From Clavelina lepadiformis (lineage: Eukaryota > Chordata > Ascidiacea > Aplousobranchia > Clavelinidae), in the NCBI RefSeq assembly GCF_947623445.1, contig NC_135246.1, forward strand, positions 19,898,288-19,962,287: a stretch of 64,000 bases of DNA, in the 5' to 3' direction. Under the pieces are notes generated by a model. It made no database searches and was not told the DNA's origin. It saw only the letters and a list, made by a program, of their open reading frames with translations. Position numbers and translations under genes: made by a program. Shown here piece by piece: positions 37,218 through 49,076 of the stretch (within the stretch, counting starts at the first letter, position 1; every line of letters begins with the position of its first letter).

Positions 37218-38613
37218 ATGACGTCATTGATAGCGCCTTTCTTAGCCCTGTTGTATACTGTTAATCTGGCCAAGTTTGTGCTGAGTCAAAACGAACAGAT
37301 TTGTTTGCCTGTTCCACCTAATGCTCTAGAAACCCTGCAAGGAAGGAAGGGAGATCCCGGTCCACCTGGTCAATGTCAATGCGATCTAAGTGAAGTTGTC
37401 GAACTGAGAGAAACCTTGATTCGCGTACTTCCAAGTCTTCGAGGTAAATCAGCAGCATGTTTTAAGTAAGTTGGTAACGCTAAAAGCTACCTTCTATCAA
37501 ATATCAAATTAAATTTCAAGAAACATAAACATTAAACACAAAGTTTTAACCGATACATGCCGCGAGTTCTAAAATTGTTTTAATTATTGTTATTTTTAAA
37601 TATTTTCAATTATCCCGATTCCATTGCATACAAATAGTTCGCAGGAATTCTGCGGTATTGAAATTTTTCATTTAACTTTGGTTTTAATGTTTGCTAAATA
37701 ATATTTTTATACGACGCCACAATCTTCAAAAATATTTCCAATGCACTGAGTTATTGACCGGAACGACTGATAATAAAAACTATATGATTTCTATGGAGTT
37801 GTCTTCATCTTTCGATCTGTGCACCAGTGGTAATTCCCCACACAGAAGAAGAACTTTATTTATTTCTGCCAGGTTATAGGATTGGGGAATTCCCCACATT
37901 TAAGGATATTTTAACAACTTGATATTTATATTTTGCAGACGAATTTTGCTTGGCTGGTGTGAAAAGTGGGAAAGTGCGAGATGACGAAATGGACGCATCG
38001 TCGAAATGGGCCCAAGCTGAGGGCGCTCATGCAGGAAGATTGGATGGAGGTGCTCGTTGGGCTCCTCATCCATCTAAGCAACGTACGTCAAGTGGCTCTC
38101 CTCAAAGAAGTCTATCAATAACGGCATATTCGTTATTGACGTAATATTTCCATGCAGAGCCAGGAGAGTGGCTTCAGGTTGACTTGAGAACTCCGACCAG
38201 AGTGACAGGTGTAGTCACCCAGGGAAGAGGAGTCATTCAGGGAGAACGTGGTTGGAGAGTGACAAGCTTTAAGATATCATTTGGAGATTCCATCAATCAG
38301 CTGCAAGTGATACAAGATGTCGATGGAAACGACATGGTGAGTTTGTATTCATTAGGAAATGACGTGGTACCGAGCTGACGTCATCAAACCATATTATACG
38401 AAAACGAACGATAAATTTAATCATGTTTATATCAGGATGCACAGTTTCGTGTAGTTTGATTTTTTACTTTTGTAGATTTTCCAAGGCAACTCCGATGGTA
38501 TCAGTCGAGTGGAGAATATATTCCCGAACCCAATTAGGGCCAGATACTTCAGACTTACTGTCGTCACCTTTAACCATGGCATCAACTTACGCTTGGATTA
38601 TCTGACTTGTTAA
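37218..38613 (+). CDS. Secreted discoidin-domain lectin with collagen-like stub, gene A
   Basis: Four exons: 37218-37443, 37939-38082, 38158-38336 and 38476-38613; phases 1, 1, 0; 228 residues. Residues 1-24 are a signal peptide (MTSLIAPFLALLYTVNLAKF...). Residues 42-51 are a short Gly-X-Y run (GRKGDPGPPG) followed by CQC and a heptad-like helix (SEVVELRETLIRVLPSL). The rest (79-228) is one F5/8 type C domain: opening Cys in DEFC, DDEMDASS, GRLDGG, EWLQVDLRTPTRVTGVVTQG, WRVTSFKISFG, IFQGN, NPIRARYFRL, and closing LRLDYLTC before TAA. Such domains bind carbohydrate or phospholipid. The Cys/collagen/helix stub should allow oligomers, as in collectins and ficolins. Intact; promoter not identified. 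Confidence 0.88.
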
Positions 38614-40331
38614 GTCCACAGCACGACCAACCACAACAAAACACCAGATGTTGAAGCAGATTTCCCATAAACTCGTCATAAATTTCTCTATATACTATAA
38701 ACTAAACTTCTGTGTATAAAGGCAATAAAACATTATCAACAATTCCACAAAAGTGAAAGAATGTTCATTTGCAAATAGAACCTAATCATTGACAGAATTC
38801 GTAAATTCACGCAACATGATTGATGACTTTTGTCGTCACTATGAGTTGTCCTTTTATATCGGATCGCGATATTCCGCTAAGATTTTATTGTTTATTCTTT
38901 ATATAGCGAAGGTTGTTGCCGTTAAAAAGTAAGAGGCCTCTTTGTTATATTTTATTGCTTTTTAATTCCCGAAAGGTATTAGCTGTTAAACCTAAAACAC
39001 ATCTTTTTGGGTGTCAGTACGCTCTGAAAGATATTAATTATTCGCAATAACTATTTATGATAGACAACTTATAAGCTTGATTTTGTAATTAAGGCAAATA
39101 CGAGAATCTCAAACTATAGTTTCTGTAAACTTTGGATAATTCTAAATTCAGAGACTTTAGTAAGATTGGTGAAACACTTTGTATCTCTGACGTTATTAAC
39201 AAAAAAAACAACAAACATAAATCATTTGCACGATTTACTTTTCGATTGCTTGTCTCAACGCTTGGGCAGTTTGAAATAAAGTTGTCGGATGAATGAAGAT
39301 GGGCTTTGTGCTCAACCACGTTTAGAATGTCTTACCGTACCGCTAAAGTCGGAGTTAGGCTACAAAGAAATCTGATTTATCCCATCTCAACCTGAAAGTA
39401 ACCTACTTGTTGGTGAAAACATTCTCTGTTACGTAGATTGTGAAGCTCACAGTATGCAATTGGGAAAGCAAAGTGTTCACATTGACGTTATAATCTTGAA
39501 GATGATCTCGCATTTTTTGCTATTTTTAAACTGCAAATAACATGTCAACCGTTTTTACATGGAGACTTTCATCGAGTTCAACTTTTCTCTCGTTTCGAAA
39601 GTTAGAAAAAAGCAAAGCGAGTTAACTTGACTCACGTAAATGAATCGGATTCACGCTCAGAAGCGGGTTGAGACTTTTAACCACAATATCACAATAGTCA
39701 CAAAAAATGCTTAAATGGCGTCTTATCGTCTTTCTGTCGCATCACGCATTACATTATTCATTTTAACGCATCATCATCATTCTGCATATTAAGCATATTC
39801 TATTTAGTGTTTCTTTGTTAAATGATTGTAATATCCTGCTATCAGTTAATGATTATCATTTGTAGTGAAACAACTATTCGACATAATATGTCAATCAAAT
39901 TACTTGCAGCAATAAATCCAGATCTCGACGAGTCGTTATCCAACCAGTTACAAATAAATCAGTGTTGGCCGACTCATACCCCAAATAAGTACGATGTTCG
40001 TTGATCGAGCATCGATTGAAAGGGATTGTTGTTGTTTTAACAATCCCAGTTGTACTGGCTAAGTGGTTCGCCACTCAAACATAAATTTATTAATTAAATT
40101 TATCCGATTAAATTATCTACAAAACAAAAATGACATCAATCTAAACGTTTGATATTCCAAAAAAAGCAATATTGTAAAAATGTGGTCAATTTGATTTCTA
40201 TGGGATTGTGGTTACTCCAAACACTTTGCTCAGAAGAAGAACTTTATTTATTTCTGCGATACGAGGTCATGGGTTTGGGGAATACCCCACATTTAAGAAC
40301 ATTTCAGCAACTTGATATTTATATTTCACAG
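38614..40331. other. Spacer between discoidin genes A and C
   Basis: Collinear with 62659-64000. No signal-peptide exon for gene C is visible: I looked for a copy of exon 1 and found none. The sequence at 40150-40331 resembles the end of intron 1 of gene A. Confidence 0.6.
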
Positions 40332-43300
40332 ACGAAGTTTGCTTGGCTGGTGTGAAAAGTGGGAAAGTGCAAGATGATGAAATGACCGCATCGTCGATTA
40401 ACAATCAAGATTTTCCTGCTCATGAAGGAAGATTGGATGGAGGAAGATATTGGTATCCTCATTTGTTCAACTTTCGTAAGTCGTGCGTCTCGCCTCTAAG
40501 AATCTTATCAATGCTGCCAAGATATGATGACGTAATACTTTCATGCAGAGACGCCAGGAGAGTGGCTTCAAGTTGACTTGAGAACTCCGACCAGAGTGAC
40601 AGGTGTAGTCACCCAGGGAAGTAGTAATTATTGGGTGACAAGCTTCAAGATATCATTTGGAAATTCCACCAATCAGCTGCATGCGATACAAGATGTCGAT
40701 GGAAACGACATGGTAAATTAGCATTTGTGATGAAACTCGATAAAAGTTAAGTTGTGTTTATATCAGGATACACAGCTCTGTTTATGTTACCGGCCTTTTT
40801 CTATGCTGGTTCGAATAGACCTGCAGTTAAACTATAGAATTGTATTTGCTAAAAATGGTAAAAACATGGCACGTCTGCACACAGTTCAGGCATCGGTAGA
40901 GTGACTGGTTCGCCAACCAGCAATGCGCAATTACAACCATCAGCGCCTCCGGCCGAAGGCAGAAACACAAGGCACGTCAAACGAGCACAAAACACGTAAC
41001 ACTCCTCCCCCTCCAATAAATTTCTCTTCGACATTAGCATACTGGCTATAAGCTAAATATATGGAAAATAAAACGATAAATTGCAATATAATCACGAAGC
41101 AACCGCTAGTACTTCTGTTACCCAGATGAATGTGTTAATCTTGAAGAAAATTGTAGACCACGCATGCCACAGTGGGCCACAAAAAAAGGTTTACAAAAAC
41201 GATTCCTCAAACACAGCAAAACGGTGCAGTAGCGAAAAAATTATGATTATCACACCAATAAAAACAAACGGTAATCAAGGTAAAGCATTTCTATGTAAAT
41301 AATATAAATACAAACATTACATTGAAAACCACAGCAAAATTTTAAATAACTTGTTATAAAAGAAATTCAAACATTTGTTGACTATACCAAAACAATAGTA
41401 CAAGCACAATAAAGATGGGTTACAAATAATGCTTCATGCCAATAACACAACAAGGGTATAAAAACGTGAGATTGATAGCTAAAATAGACGATATATTAAG
41501 CGGATCCGAAATAAAATACCATCATACTTGGTATATGTGAAACTGTGGTATATAAAACACAAATCATAGGAAAGTAGTCAACAACATAACATCAAGCATC
41601 ACACGAATAAACAATTTATACGTTTCTACGTCTGGGTAACGAATAGTGCGACGTGGGCTTCGGCGAAGTCGACCGTTATTTCGGGAGTTATACTAACGTT
41701 ATTAAAATTGTTACTCTCGTGACGATTTGCATTTGATCGGTTAGGCCTATTAAAAAAGTAAGCTCCAGTCAAGGGCATGTCTAATTGCTGGGGGACATCT
41801 TCTGGGCAACTAGCTTGATTATAGGAAGGCATCCCTGTATGATGGTCTCCTCTGCTTAGCTTTAGCCTGTTAAAATGTACTCTTAACGTCCGTTCGTGAT
41901 TGCGAATCAGACAATTTACCGGCGGAAAAGTCTCAACAACTTCGTAGGGGCCTGAATAAGGGAGGTGAAACTTTCGCTTTTCATCTTTTGATATGACAGT
42001 GTTTCGCAGCATGACCTTATCTCCTATTTGAAACTCCACTTGTCTCGATACCGACTTGTCGTAACGTTCTTTCATGGATTGCCGACGTTGTTCGAGTCTC
42101 GTTTTCACGACTTCGTGGACAAGCCGCATACGGTCTTGTAAATCGAACATTGCCGACGATGATGGACGACTTGAAGGCTGTCCTGTCATCAAATCTGCTG
42201 GTAACCTCAATTCTCGTCCAGTCAGAAGAAATGTGGAGAAACACCTGTCTCTTCGTGTCGACTGGCGTTATAGGTCGCACAAATTGAGGAGAGAGATTTA
42301 TCCCAGGATAGTGGATCGCGCTGGACATAATTCTTCATGATGGAAAGGATGGTTCTGTTGGCCCTTTCAACTGCTCCGTTCCCAGAAGGGTGGTATGCTT
42401 TGGTTCTTGATTTCTTGCAGCCGAGAAGATCAATAAGCTCTTTAAACAACTGGCTCTCAAAGTTTCCTCCTCGGTCGCTGTGAATCCGCTCCGGAACACC
42501 ATGAATCGTCATCCAGTTATGATAAAGAACAAATGCTGTTTCTTGGGCTGTCTGTGATGGCATTGACCAAGCCTGCATATATTTAGTGTACATATCAGTG
42601 GCTACCAGTATGTAACGGTTTCCTGAATGTGTCACAGGAAGTCCTCCAAGGACGTCAATCTCTATTCTTTGCATTGGCTCCAACTCATCGGAAGGTACCA
42701 AGGGCGCTCTTGGTGTTCTAGAAGGAGCTTTACGTAAATCACAGAGTGTGCAACGCTCACAATACTCACGTACATCCGTTTTCCAGCGTGGCCAGTAAAA
42801 TCGTCTTGAAACTCTTTCAGCTGTTCTATCAACACCCCTATGTCCTCCTCCATGTGATGCGTCATGTAACTCTTTCAGGACTCTCAGACGCATTTCTTTA
42901 GGAACCAGTAACTGAAGACGTTTTCCTTCCAGCGTGTCTTCCAGACTGCGGTACAAGCACTGGTGTACTAAAAAAAAACTCTCCAAACAAAGACCAGTAA
43001 TGTCGAACCTCACTGCTCAACTTCTTAATTTTCTTAAAAGGGGGTCTTGCGCCGGCTCTAATCCAACCTAGTACTACGAAAAGATGTTCGTCGGACTTTT
43101 GAGCTTGTGAAATTTGATCAGGAGTCCAACCGAAACCCTCACGAAGATCAATACTTAAAAAACTTTCCGTCGAGGTCTTACAGGTTTTAAAGTTTTCTTC
43201 AACTTCAAACAGATACCTCTCTGGATTCACTTCGACGCTATTAGAATCACTTGTTTTGCTGCTCTGTGGCCTTCTACTAAGTGCGTCTGCATTGGAGTGC

Positions 43301-46300
43301 TTTGATCCAGAGCGATGTATTAATTTAAAATCAAAATCAGCCAATATTTCAAACCAGCGCGCCCATTGACCGTATGTCTCTTTTGCTGTCCACAGCCACC
43401 GTAACGAAGCGTGGTCCGTGCGAAGAAGAAAAGGTGTGCCAAGATAACAACGAAATTTCTGCACCCCATAAACAATTGCCAGGAGTTCCTTCCTCGTGGT
43501 GGAATAATTTCTTTCTGCTTTCATTAAAGACCTACTTGCGTATGAAACTGGGTGCTCTTCACCATCTACAATCTGTGACAAAACACAGCCGAGCGAAGAA
43601 TTTGAAGCATCTGTATCGAGGATGGATTGCTGCGTAAAGTCCGGGTATCTCAATACCGGGTTTGTTACGAGTGCGTCTTTCAACAAGTTGAATGAGTGTA
43701 AACATTTATCATTCAGCAGAACTTTTTTTGATGCTTCGTCAAATCGTACAGTGGGGCTGCAATTTTGGCAAAATCTCTGACAAACTTGCGATAGTATGAT
43801 GCGAGTCCCAAAAACTGCCTTACATCCTTTATCGACGAGGGCACAGGCCAATTGGAAACCGCAGAGATTTTCTCCGGATCGCAGGATACACCAGATTTTG
43901 AAACCACATGACCCAAGAATCTAACTTCTTCTTTAAACAAATTGCATTTAGATGGTTTAAGTTTGAGGCCACCTGCAACTAATCGGGAAAGCACGTCGTC
44001 CAAGTTGCGCAGATGATCTTGAAAGGTGCGTGCATATATGATGATGTCATCCAAGTAAGCCAATGCACCATTCCATTCAACCCCATCGAGCACAATCCGC
44101 ATCAAGTGTTGAAACGTGGCAGGTGCGTTTGCTAGTCCAAACGGCATAACATTAAAATCGAATATACCTCGATGGCAAGTAAACGCTGTCTTTTCACGGT
44201 CGCCTTCACTCATCGATATTTGCCAATAACCAGATTTAAGGTCCAGTGTGGTGAAATATTTGCACCCCGAGAGTTGATCCAAACTGTCATCGATCCGTGG
44301 CAAAGGAAAACTGTGCTTCTTAGTGCAATCATTGACAGCCCTGTAGTCAATGCAAAACCTCGTATTGCCGTCCTTCTTTTTTACCAACACAACTGGGCTA
44401 GACCAAGGCGACTGTGAGTGACCAATAACGTTATCATTTAACATGTCCTTTAGCAAGTCATCTACCTTTCGTTTGTTTTCTTCTGACATTCTTCTCGGGT
44501 GTTGGCGTATGGGTGCAGCGTCTCCCGTGTCGATACTGTGAGTAAGAATATTGGTTTTGCCAAGATCACGTTTAGAGAGTGAAAACGCAGCTTTCCGTCT
44601 TCGAATTACTTCGATTCGAATTCAACTATTCAACTATTCAATTCAATTAATTCGATTCGAATTCGCTTCTCGCTCAACATCTGACAAATTAAGATCATTT
44701 AGATGCAGTTGTTCAATAAGAGACGACACGTCATCATCGGTCGCTGGCTTGTCAACCTCTTCCGATATACAACATAATGAGTAGGCATTAATGTACGAAA
44801 CATTTTCGCCAACAATTGGTATTAAATCTGCAACAGTTGTCCCAGCCGGAATGCACTTGCTTTTATTCGTAAAATTGGCAAGTCTAACTGGCACCAAATT
44901 TTCCTTAGTTTTTGTTACGTAGTTTGCGCCTAAGATTTCGTATTTGTCTAGTAGGCTTTCAGATCTCTGTATAAAAACGTCGTTAGACTTGGACTTTGTC
45001 GGGCGTTTAACACTACAGGGCAGCACAACCTCAGTAAACGCGGGGATAAGCAGTGACTCAATTAATGCAATCGAGGAACTGTGCAAAATACCTGGTTCTC
45101 TCAATAGCGGTTATGTTCCCCCACCAGCCTTGAGTGTCATCACATCATAGTCAACGATGCAACCATGGTCTTGAAGAAAATCCAAACCCAGAATGCAAGA
45201 CTCCGACAAGTTCTCCGCAACAAAAACGTCGCGAGTGGACTCTATTCCGGCAACGGTGAAGTTTAGCTTCGCATTTCCTGCCATCACGATATCGGTTCCG
45301 CGTGCGCCAATAAATGGAACATTTGAAGGGCAGTCATTTAAATCTTGAGCGGAACATTGTTGGAAAGCCAAATGTGATATGACGGTAATTGATGCACCAG
45401 TGTCAACAAGCGCAAACAAGGGCTTACCATTAATGACAACGTTAACGTACCTATATTGTTCTGCAGAGACGGTCTGTATCTTGTAAGTGACAAATTCTCG
45501 TTTTGGCTGTGGTGATGGATTCAGGGGCGGACACCTGTGCCCGCCCCGTTTGCGTTTCCCTGGCGGTTGCGTTGAAGACAATATCGACTGATGTGTCCTC
45601 TTTCTCCGCATGCAAAACACGTGCGTGATTCCCGGAGGCGAAAGGGATGATTGTGGTTAAGACGAGACCTCCGTGATATCTCCGATAGTGATTCACGCAA
45701 GGTGTCAACTTCCTGCCGCAGATCCTGGATCATTTGTTTCATTTCCTCGAAAGCTGATGGGCCTTGCTTTATTGGCTGTATTTTGGAAACGTGTTGTTGT
45801 ACATGCGCAGGTTCCATCATTAATAGCTTTTTGACAGCATCTAAAAACTTTGGACACTGTACCTCTATGTTGCACGTGACCAGCCTTTCTGCTTCATGTT
45901 TGTTACGCAGTCCAGCTATTAAAGCGTTATACAAGACGTCATTCTTCGTACTTTCATCTTCCGGTTTCGGGTATGCAATTGCTCCCAAATTGACAAGGGC
46001 GTTGACGTAACTTCGATTCGTTTCACCGAGAGCTTGGGTTCTTTGTATAAGCTACTGTTTAGCCTTGTTACATCGAAGCGAGCAACAAGAAACTTCCTCA
46101 GCTTTGGATTTTAGTTCTTCATAGTTCATGGTGCCAAACTCTGCACCGTTGCATTTCATTTCCAACTTCACCTCTTCCGGTAAACTAAGCATAAAAGCAT
46201 GTTTTCGAGCAGCTGCTGTTGCGTCCACACTGTCGCAGAAACTTTCGAAAGTTGATAAAAACGAGCTAAAACTTTCTCCAAGTTCAAACTTCGGAGGAGG

Positions 46301-46772
46301 GCAAAAAAAATTCATCGCGGATAAAACTCGGTCCAGATCACCTTCTTTATACACGTTTTTTAACTGCAGGTCCTGCCGTGCTCGCCAAATGTTACCGGTC
46401 TTTTCTTATGCTGGTTCGAATAGACCTGCAGTTAAACTGTAGAATTGTATTCGATAAAAATGGTAAAAACATGGCACGTCTGCACACAGTTCAGGCATCG
46501 GTAGAGTGACTGGTTCGCCAACTAGCAAGGCGCAATTACAACCATCAGCGCCTCCGGCCGAAGGCAGAAACACAAGGCACGTCAAACGAGCACAAAACAC
46601 GTAACACTTATTTCGATTTTGTTTGTTTTTGTAGATTTTCCAAGGCAACCCTGATGACACCACTCACGTGCAGAATATATTTCCGAACCCAATTAAAGCT
46701 AAATACTTCAGACTTATTGCCGTCACCTTTAGTCGTGGCATCGTCTTACGCTTGGATTATCTGACTTGTTAA
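40332..46772 (+). CDS. Discoidin-domain lectin gene C, lacking exon 1 and split by a retrotransposon
   Basis: Exons equivalent to 2-4 of gene A: 40332-40475, 40549-40712 and 46635-46772, all open with intact GT/AG sites and the same phases. They encode a whole F5/8 type C domain from DEVC to LRLDYLTC (TAA at 46770-46772), with HEGRLDGGRYWYPH, EWLQVDLRTPTRVTG and IFQGNPDDTTHV. A 5.8-kb Ty3/gypsy element lies in the third intron, antisense to the gene. There is no signal-peptide/collagen exon upstream, so it is either a partial gene or an alternative set of exons served by exon 1 of gene A 2.9 kb upstream, whose phase fits. Loop residues differ clearly from genes A and B, which suggests a different ligand. 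Confidence 0.75.
40785..41001 (-). repeat. 3' LTR of the gypsy element
   Basis: 217 bp with terminal TG/CA. About 3.7 percent different from the other LTR, by substitutions only. Confidence 0.92.
41002..41018 (-). other. Polypurine tract
   Basis: Element-strand TTGGAGGGGGAGGAG immediately before the 3' LTR; the usual primer for plus-strand DNA synthesis. Confidence 0.85.
41626..45620 (-). pseudogene. pol: gypsy pol: protease, RT, RNase H, integrase (broken)
   Basis: In order: protease with LVDTGAS (about 45400); linker; RT (44489-43713) with FTTLDLKSGYWQI, FGLANAPATF and the catalytic YLDDIIIYA; RNase H (43851-42898) with a LDTDASNSSLG core and LRTDHASLRW; integrase (43013-42222) with the zinc-binding H..H..C..C region and a DDE core (DVLGG..; HSDRGGNF; GAVERANR); and a GPY/F-like tail (SGPYEVVETFPP). 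Breaks: TAA at 45111-45113; an AT-rich insert near 44600-44666; frame changes at a 7-base homopolymer (43723-43729), at a 9-base homopolymer (42970-42978) and near 42225. It lies in the -1 frame relative to gag. Not functional as read. Confidence 0.9.
44600..44666. repeat. Short AT-rich insertion inside pol
   Basis: About 66 bp built of repeated ATTCGAATTC/AACTATTC words that interrupt pol between protease and RT. It adds in-frame stops, yet the frame is the same on both sides. Confidence 0.65.
45521..46354 (-). pseudogene. gag: gypsy gag (broken)
   Basis: A gag-like frame with a capsid-type N-terminal part (FESFCDSVDATAAARKHAF), a TAG stop at 46052-46054, and a nucleocapsid zinc knuckle CFACGERGHISRYC near its end. 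It overlaps pol by about 100 nt, with pol in the -1 frame. No convincing ATG; the first visible Met lies near the start of the frame. Confidence 0.82.
46390..46606 (-). repeat. 5' LTR of the gypsy element
   Basis: 217 bp, TG/CA ends. Followed on the element strand by the putative primer site TGGCGAGCACGG. Confidence 0.92.
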
Positions 46773-48839
46773 GTCCACAACACGAACGACTTGAAGAGAC
46801 CACCCGATTTTGAAACGAATTTTTTGCTCATACTACTGTTAATTTCATGCAAATATGCTAATATTAAGTCCGACAAAGCTTCAATAGCACTCGAAACGGA
46901 TATAATCAATCTATAAGCGGTTTTACATTTGTGGCAAAGGTATTAACCTTTGCGTCGAATCGTTACGTTAATCTTCTAATTGCTTTACCTAAAAGTGGTG
47001 AATATTTAGTGCAAGAAGTTCATCGGAGAATTGTTTCTTAACAATGTAACTTTTGTCAAACCTTTGCCAGAAAATATGCTGAATTAGCTGGAAATATCAG
47101 ATATAAGATGGCCAGCGGTTTACTCTTCCGCGAATTAGAGTTTAAATTCTTCTCTTGAGAGCAAATGCAGTCGCCATTATCATTTTTCATAAAACAATTA
47201 ACCAAACCGTAAGATGTTATGATCGTTTGTATTTTTTTGCCTGCCTGACATTAGATGTCTATTGGTCAAGTAGTAACGTTGTACCCATTGCACTGGCTTC
47301 GTGATTAGCTGTTTTATGCATCGTTATTTGCCAAAACCTGTTCCACAAGCAGCTCTACAAAATGTTTGAGTGTTATATTACGTCACGCACACTTTCAACA
47401 TTGCATGAAGTGCTCTCCATCCTGTAATAAATTCTGCCCCATACCAAGTAAAGTTTCATTTCATTATCATTAACTTCAGCAACTTTTCTCCAATCGTTGT
47501 TAATAACTTGAAAGAAGAAAAGCGGTTTCATTCAGGAAACTAAAGCTGGGCGATGAAGTGAAAATGCATCTTGTTTTGTTGATGCTATCTACTGTGTCGT
47601 AATTGCTGTTTGTTTTCGACACTATTTATGCTAATTTTTGCTATAGCATGACGTCACTAACTTGCAATATAACCCTTCCGTCCTCACCTAAACTTCAATT
47701 ACAAAAATAATATTTCATTGTTCATAATATCTTCTGTGACATCATTCACAGAAATAATGACGCTATCCGCTATACAAAATGATTAAGAGAACATTTTGTG
47801 AGTGAAAGCAAACTGATCTATGGTTTGTTTCAATAATTTATGATATTTTGGTCATAGCCTAGGTCATGCCATACCAAAGCCTCAGTTTTAGCCTAAAAGT
47901 TAAAGTGGCGCTAAAGAGCAAAACTGCTGCTTAACCATTAAAGGTTTGTTGGTGGCGTGCCAAATCGCCAACACTACTTGGTCAGACTATTTTGTTGCGA
48001 TCTCCAGGGGGCGTTGATTGGTTCTTGGTGACCATCTTTGCAATGTAGTCACCGTACAGAGCACACGATCAGATTGGAATGAAACTGAAATAATGTTGGA
48101 AACTGTTCAGATAAAAATGAGACGCATTGCCTCCAGTAAAATGGCAACAACATGGTGACAGTACGAGTCCGCACCGAAATGCCATCCAAAATATCATGCA
48201 CTATAACTGCTGTCGAAAAAACTAAGACACATGTTGAACAGTAATTAAATGAATGTTGTCACGCAAGCTTTGTCATTTTATCTAAATCTGGCAACAGCTC
48301 ATGGTGTTTCGTCACGTTAATTACAATTAAACGTTTTAATCAAAGACAAGAAATTACTTACATGAGGATCAGAGACATGATAAAAGCATCAGGTGGTTTC
48401 GAGAACTCGACATTTAGCAAAAAGAACTTCAGTTGTTTTGTCTAAGATATAAATGAATTTTTTAAGCTTTTCGATTAATGATTTGCGAAGTGACAAGCAA
48501 AAACTTTTTCAACTTCAGTTTTAATCTGGACCTTGTAAATACAAAATGAACTTGCACAGGCAAAGAATAATTGCTTTAAGATATCTATTGATTAACATTT
48601 TGTGACCTGTTCCTATATAAATAGATTTTAACTATTTTCAAATTGAAGTTTTTTTACACAGGTTGTTGCTAAATTAAATTTGTTACTGTCGCTGTAACTG
48701 TCACTTATTTCGTTCAAGTGTTCGTTCAAGTGTTCGTTCAAGTGAGTATTTATTGCAAATGTTTTTGAAAATTATTCTATTTATACTTTCTAACTCAAAT
48801 TGTTATTATTGCTAAATTGTTTTTGTGGTTTAGTTATTT
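46773..48839. other. Unique spacer right of gene C
   Basis: No gene recognised and no match elsewhere in the window that I could see, unlike nearly everything else right of 31 kb. A 12-bp word (GTTCAAGTGTTC) repeats three times at about 48712-48744. Confidence 0.5.
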
Positions 48840-49076
48840 ATAATTTTGCTTGCTCAGTAGCGACACCTTCCGTTTAAATTATTAGATTTTTGAAGTTTAG
48901 AATGAAAAGTGTCAATTGCTTTGAAACTTGAAACAAAAAGACCTAAATTTGGTTTCCAGATATAAACTGATGCTCTTATTGTTGTATTCCACTGAAAATC
49001 TAATTTGATCATTCAAAATTCATCGCTGACAAATAATTTCAAAACGTTCATGTTTTCTCAACATATTTTATATGTT
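48840..49076. repeat. Left flank of the array, matching 32206-32442
   Basis: Near-identical to the sequence just left of U0 (TTTTGCTTGCTCAGTAGCGA onward), so the array and U0 share their left border. Confidence 0.85.

Larger units (their letters stand above)
40785..46606 (-). mobile_element. Ty3/gypsy LTR retrotransposon
   Basis: 5822 bp, transcribed leftward, with 217-bp LTRs (TGTTACGTG to CCGGTAACA in element orientation), gag with a CCHC knuckle, then protease, reverse transcriptase, RNase H and integrase: the Ty3/gypsy order. A polypurine tract precedes the 3' LTR, and a putative primer site TGGCGAGCACGG lies two bases inside the 5' LTR (tRNA not identified). Host flanks TTTA and CTTA suggest a 4-bp target duplication with one change. 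The LTRs differ at about 8 of 217 positions. Stops and frameshifts break both genes. No envelope frame. Confidence 0.93.
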
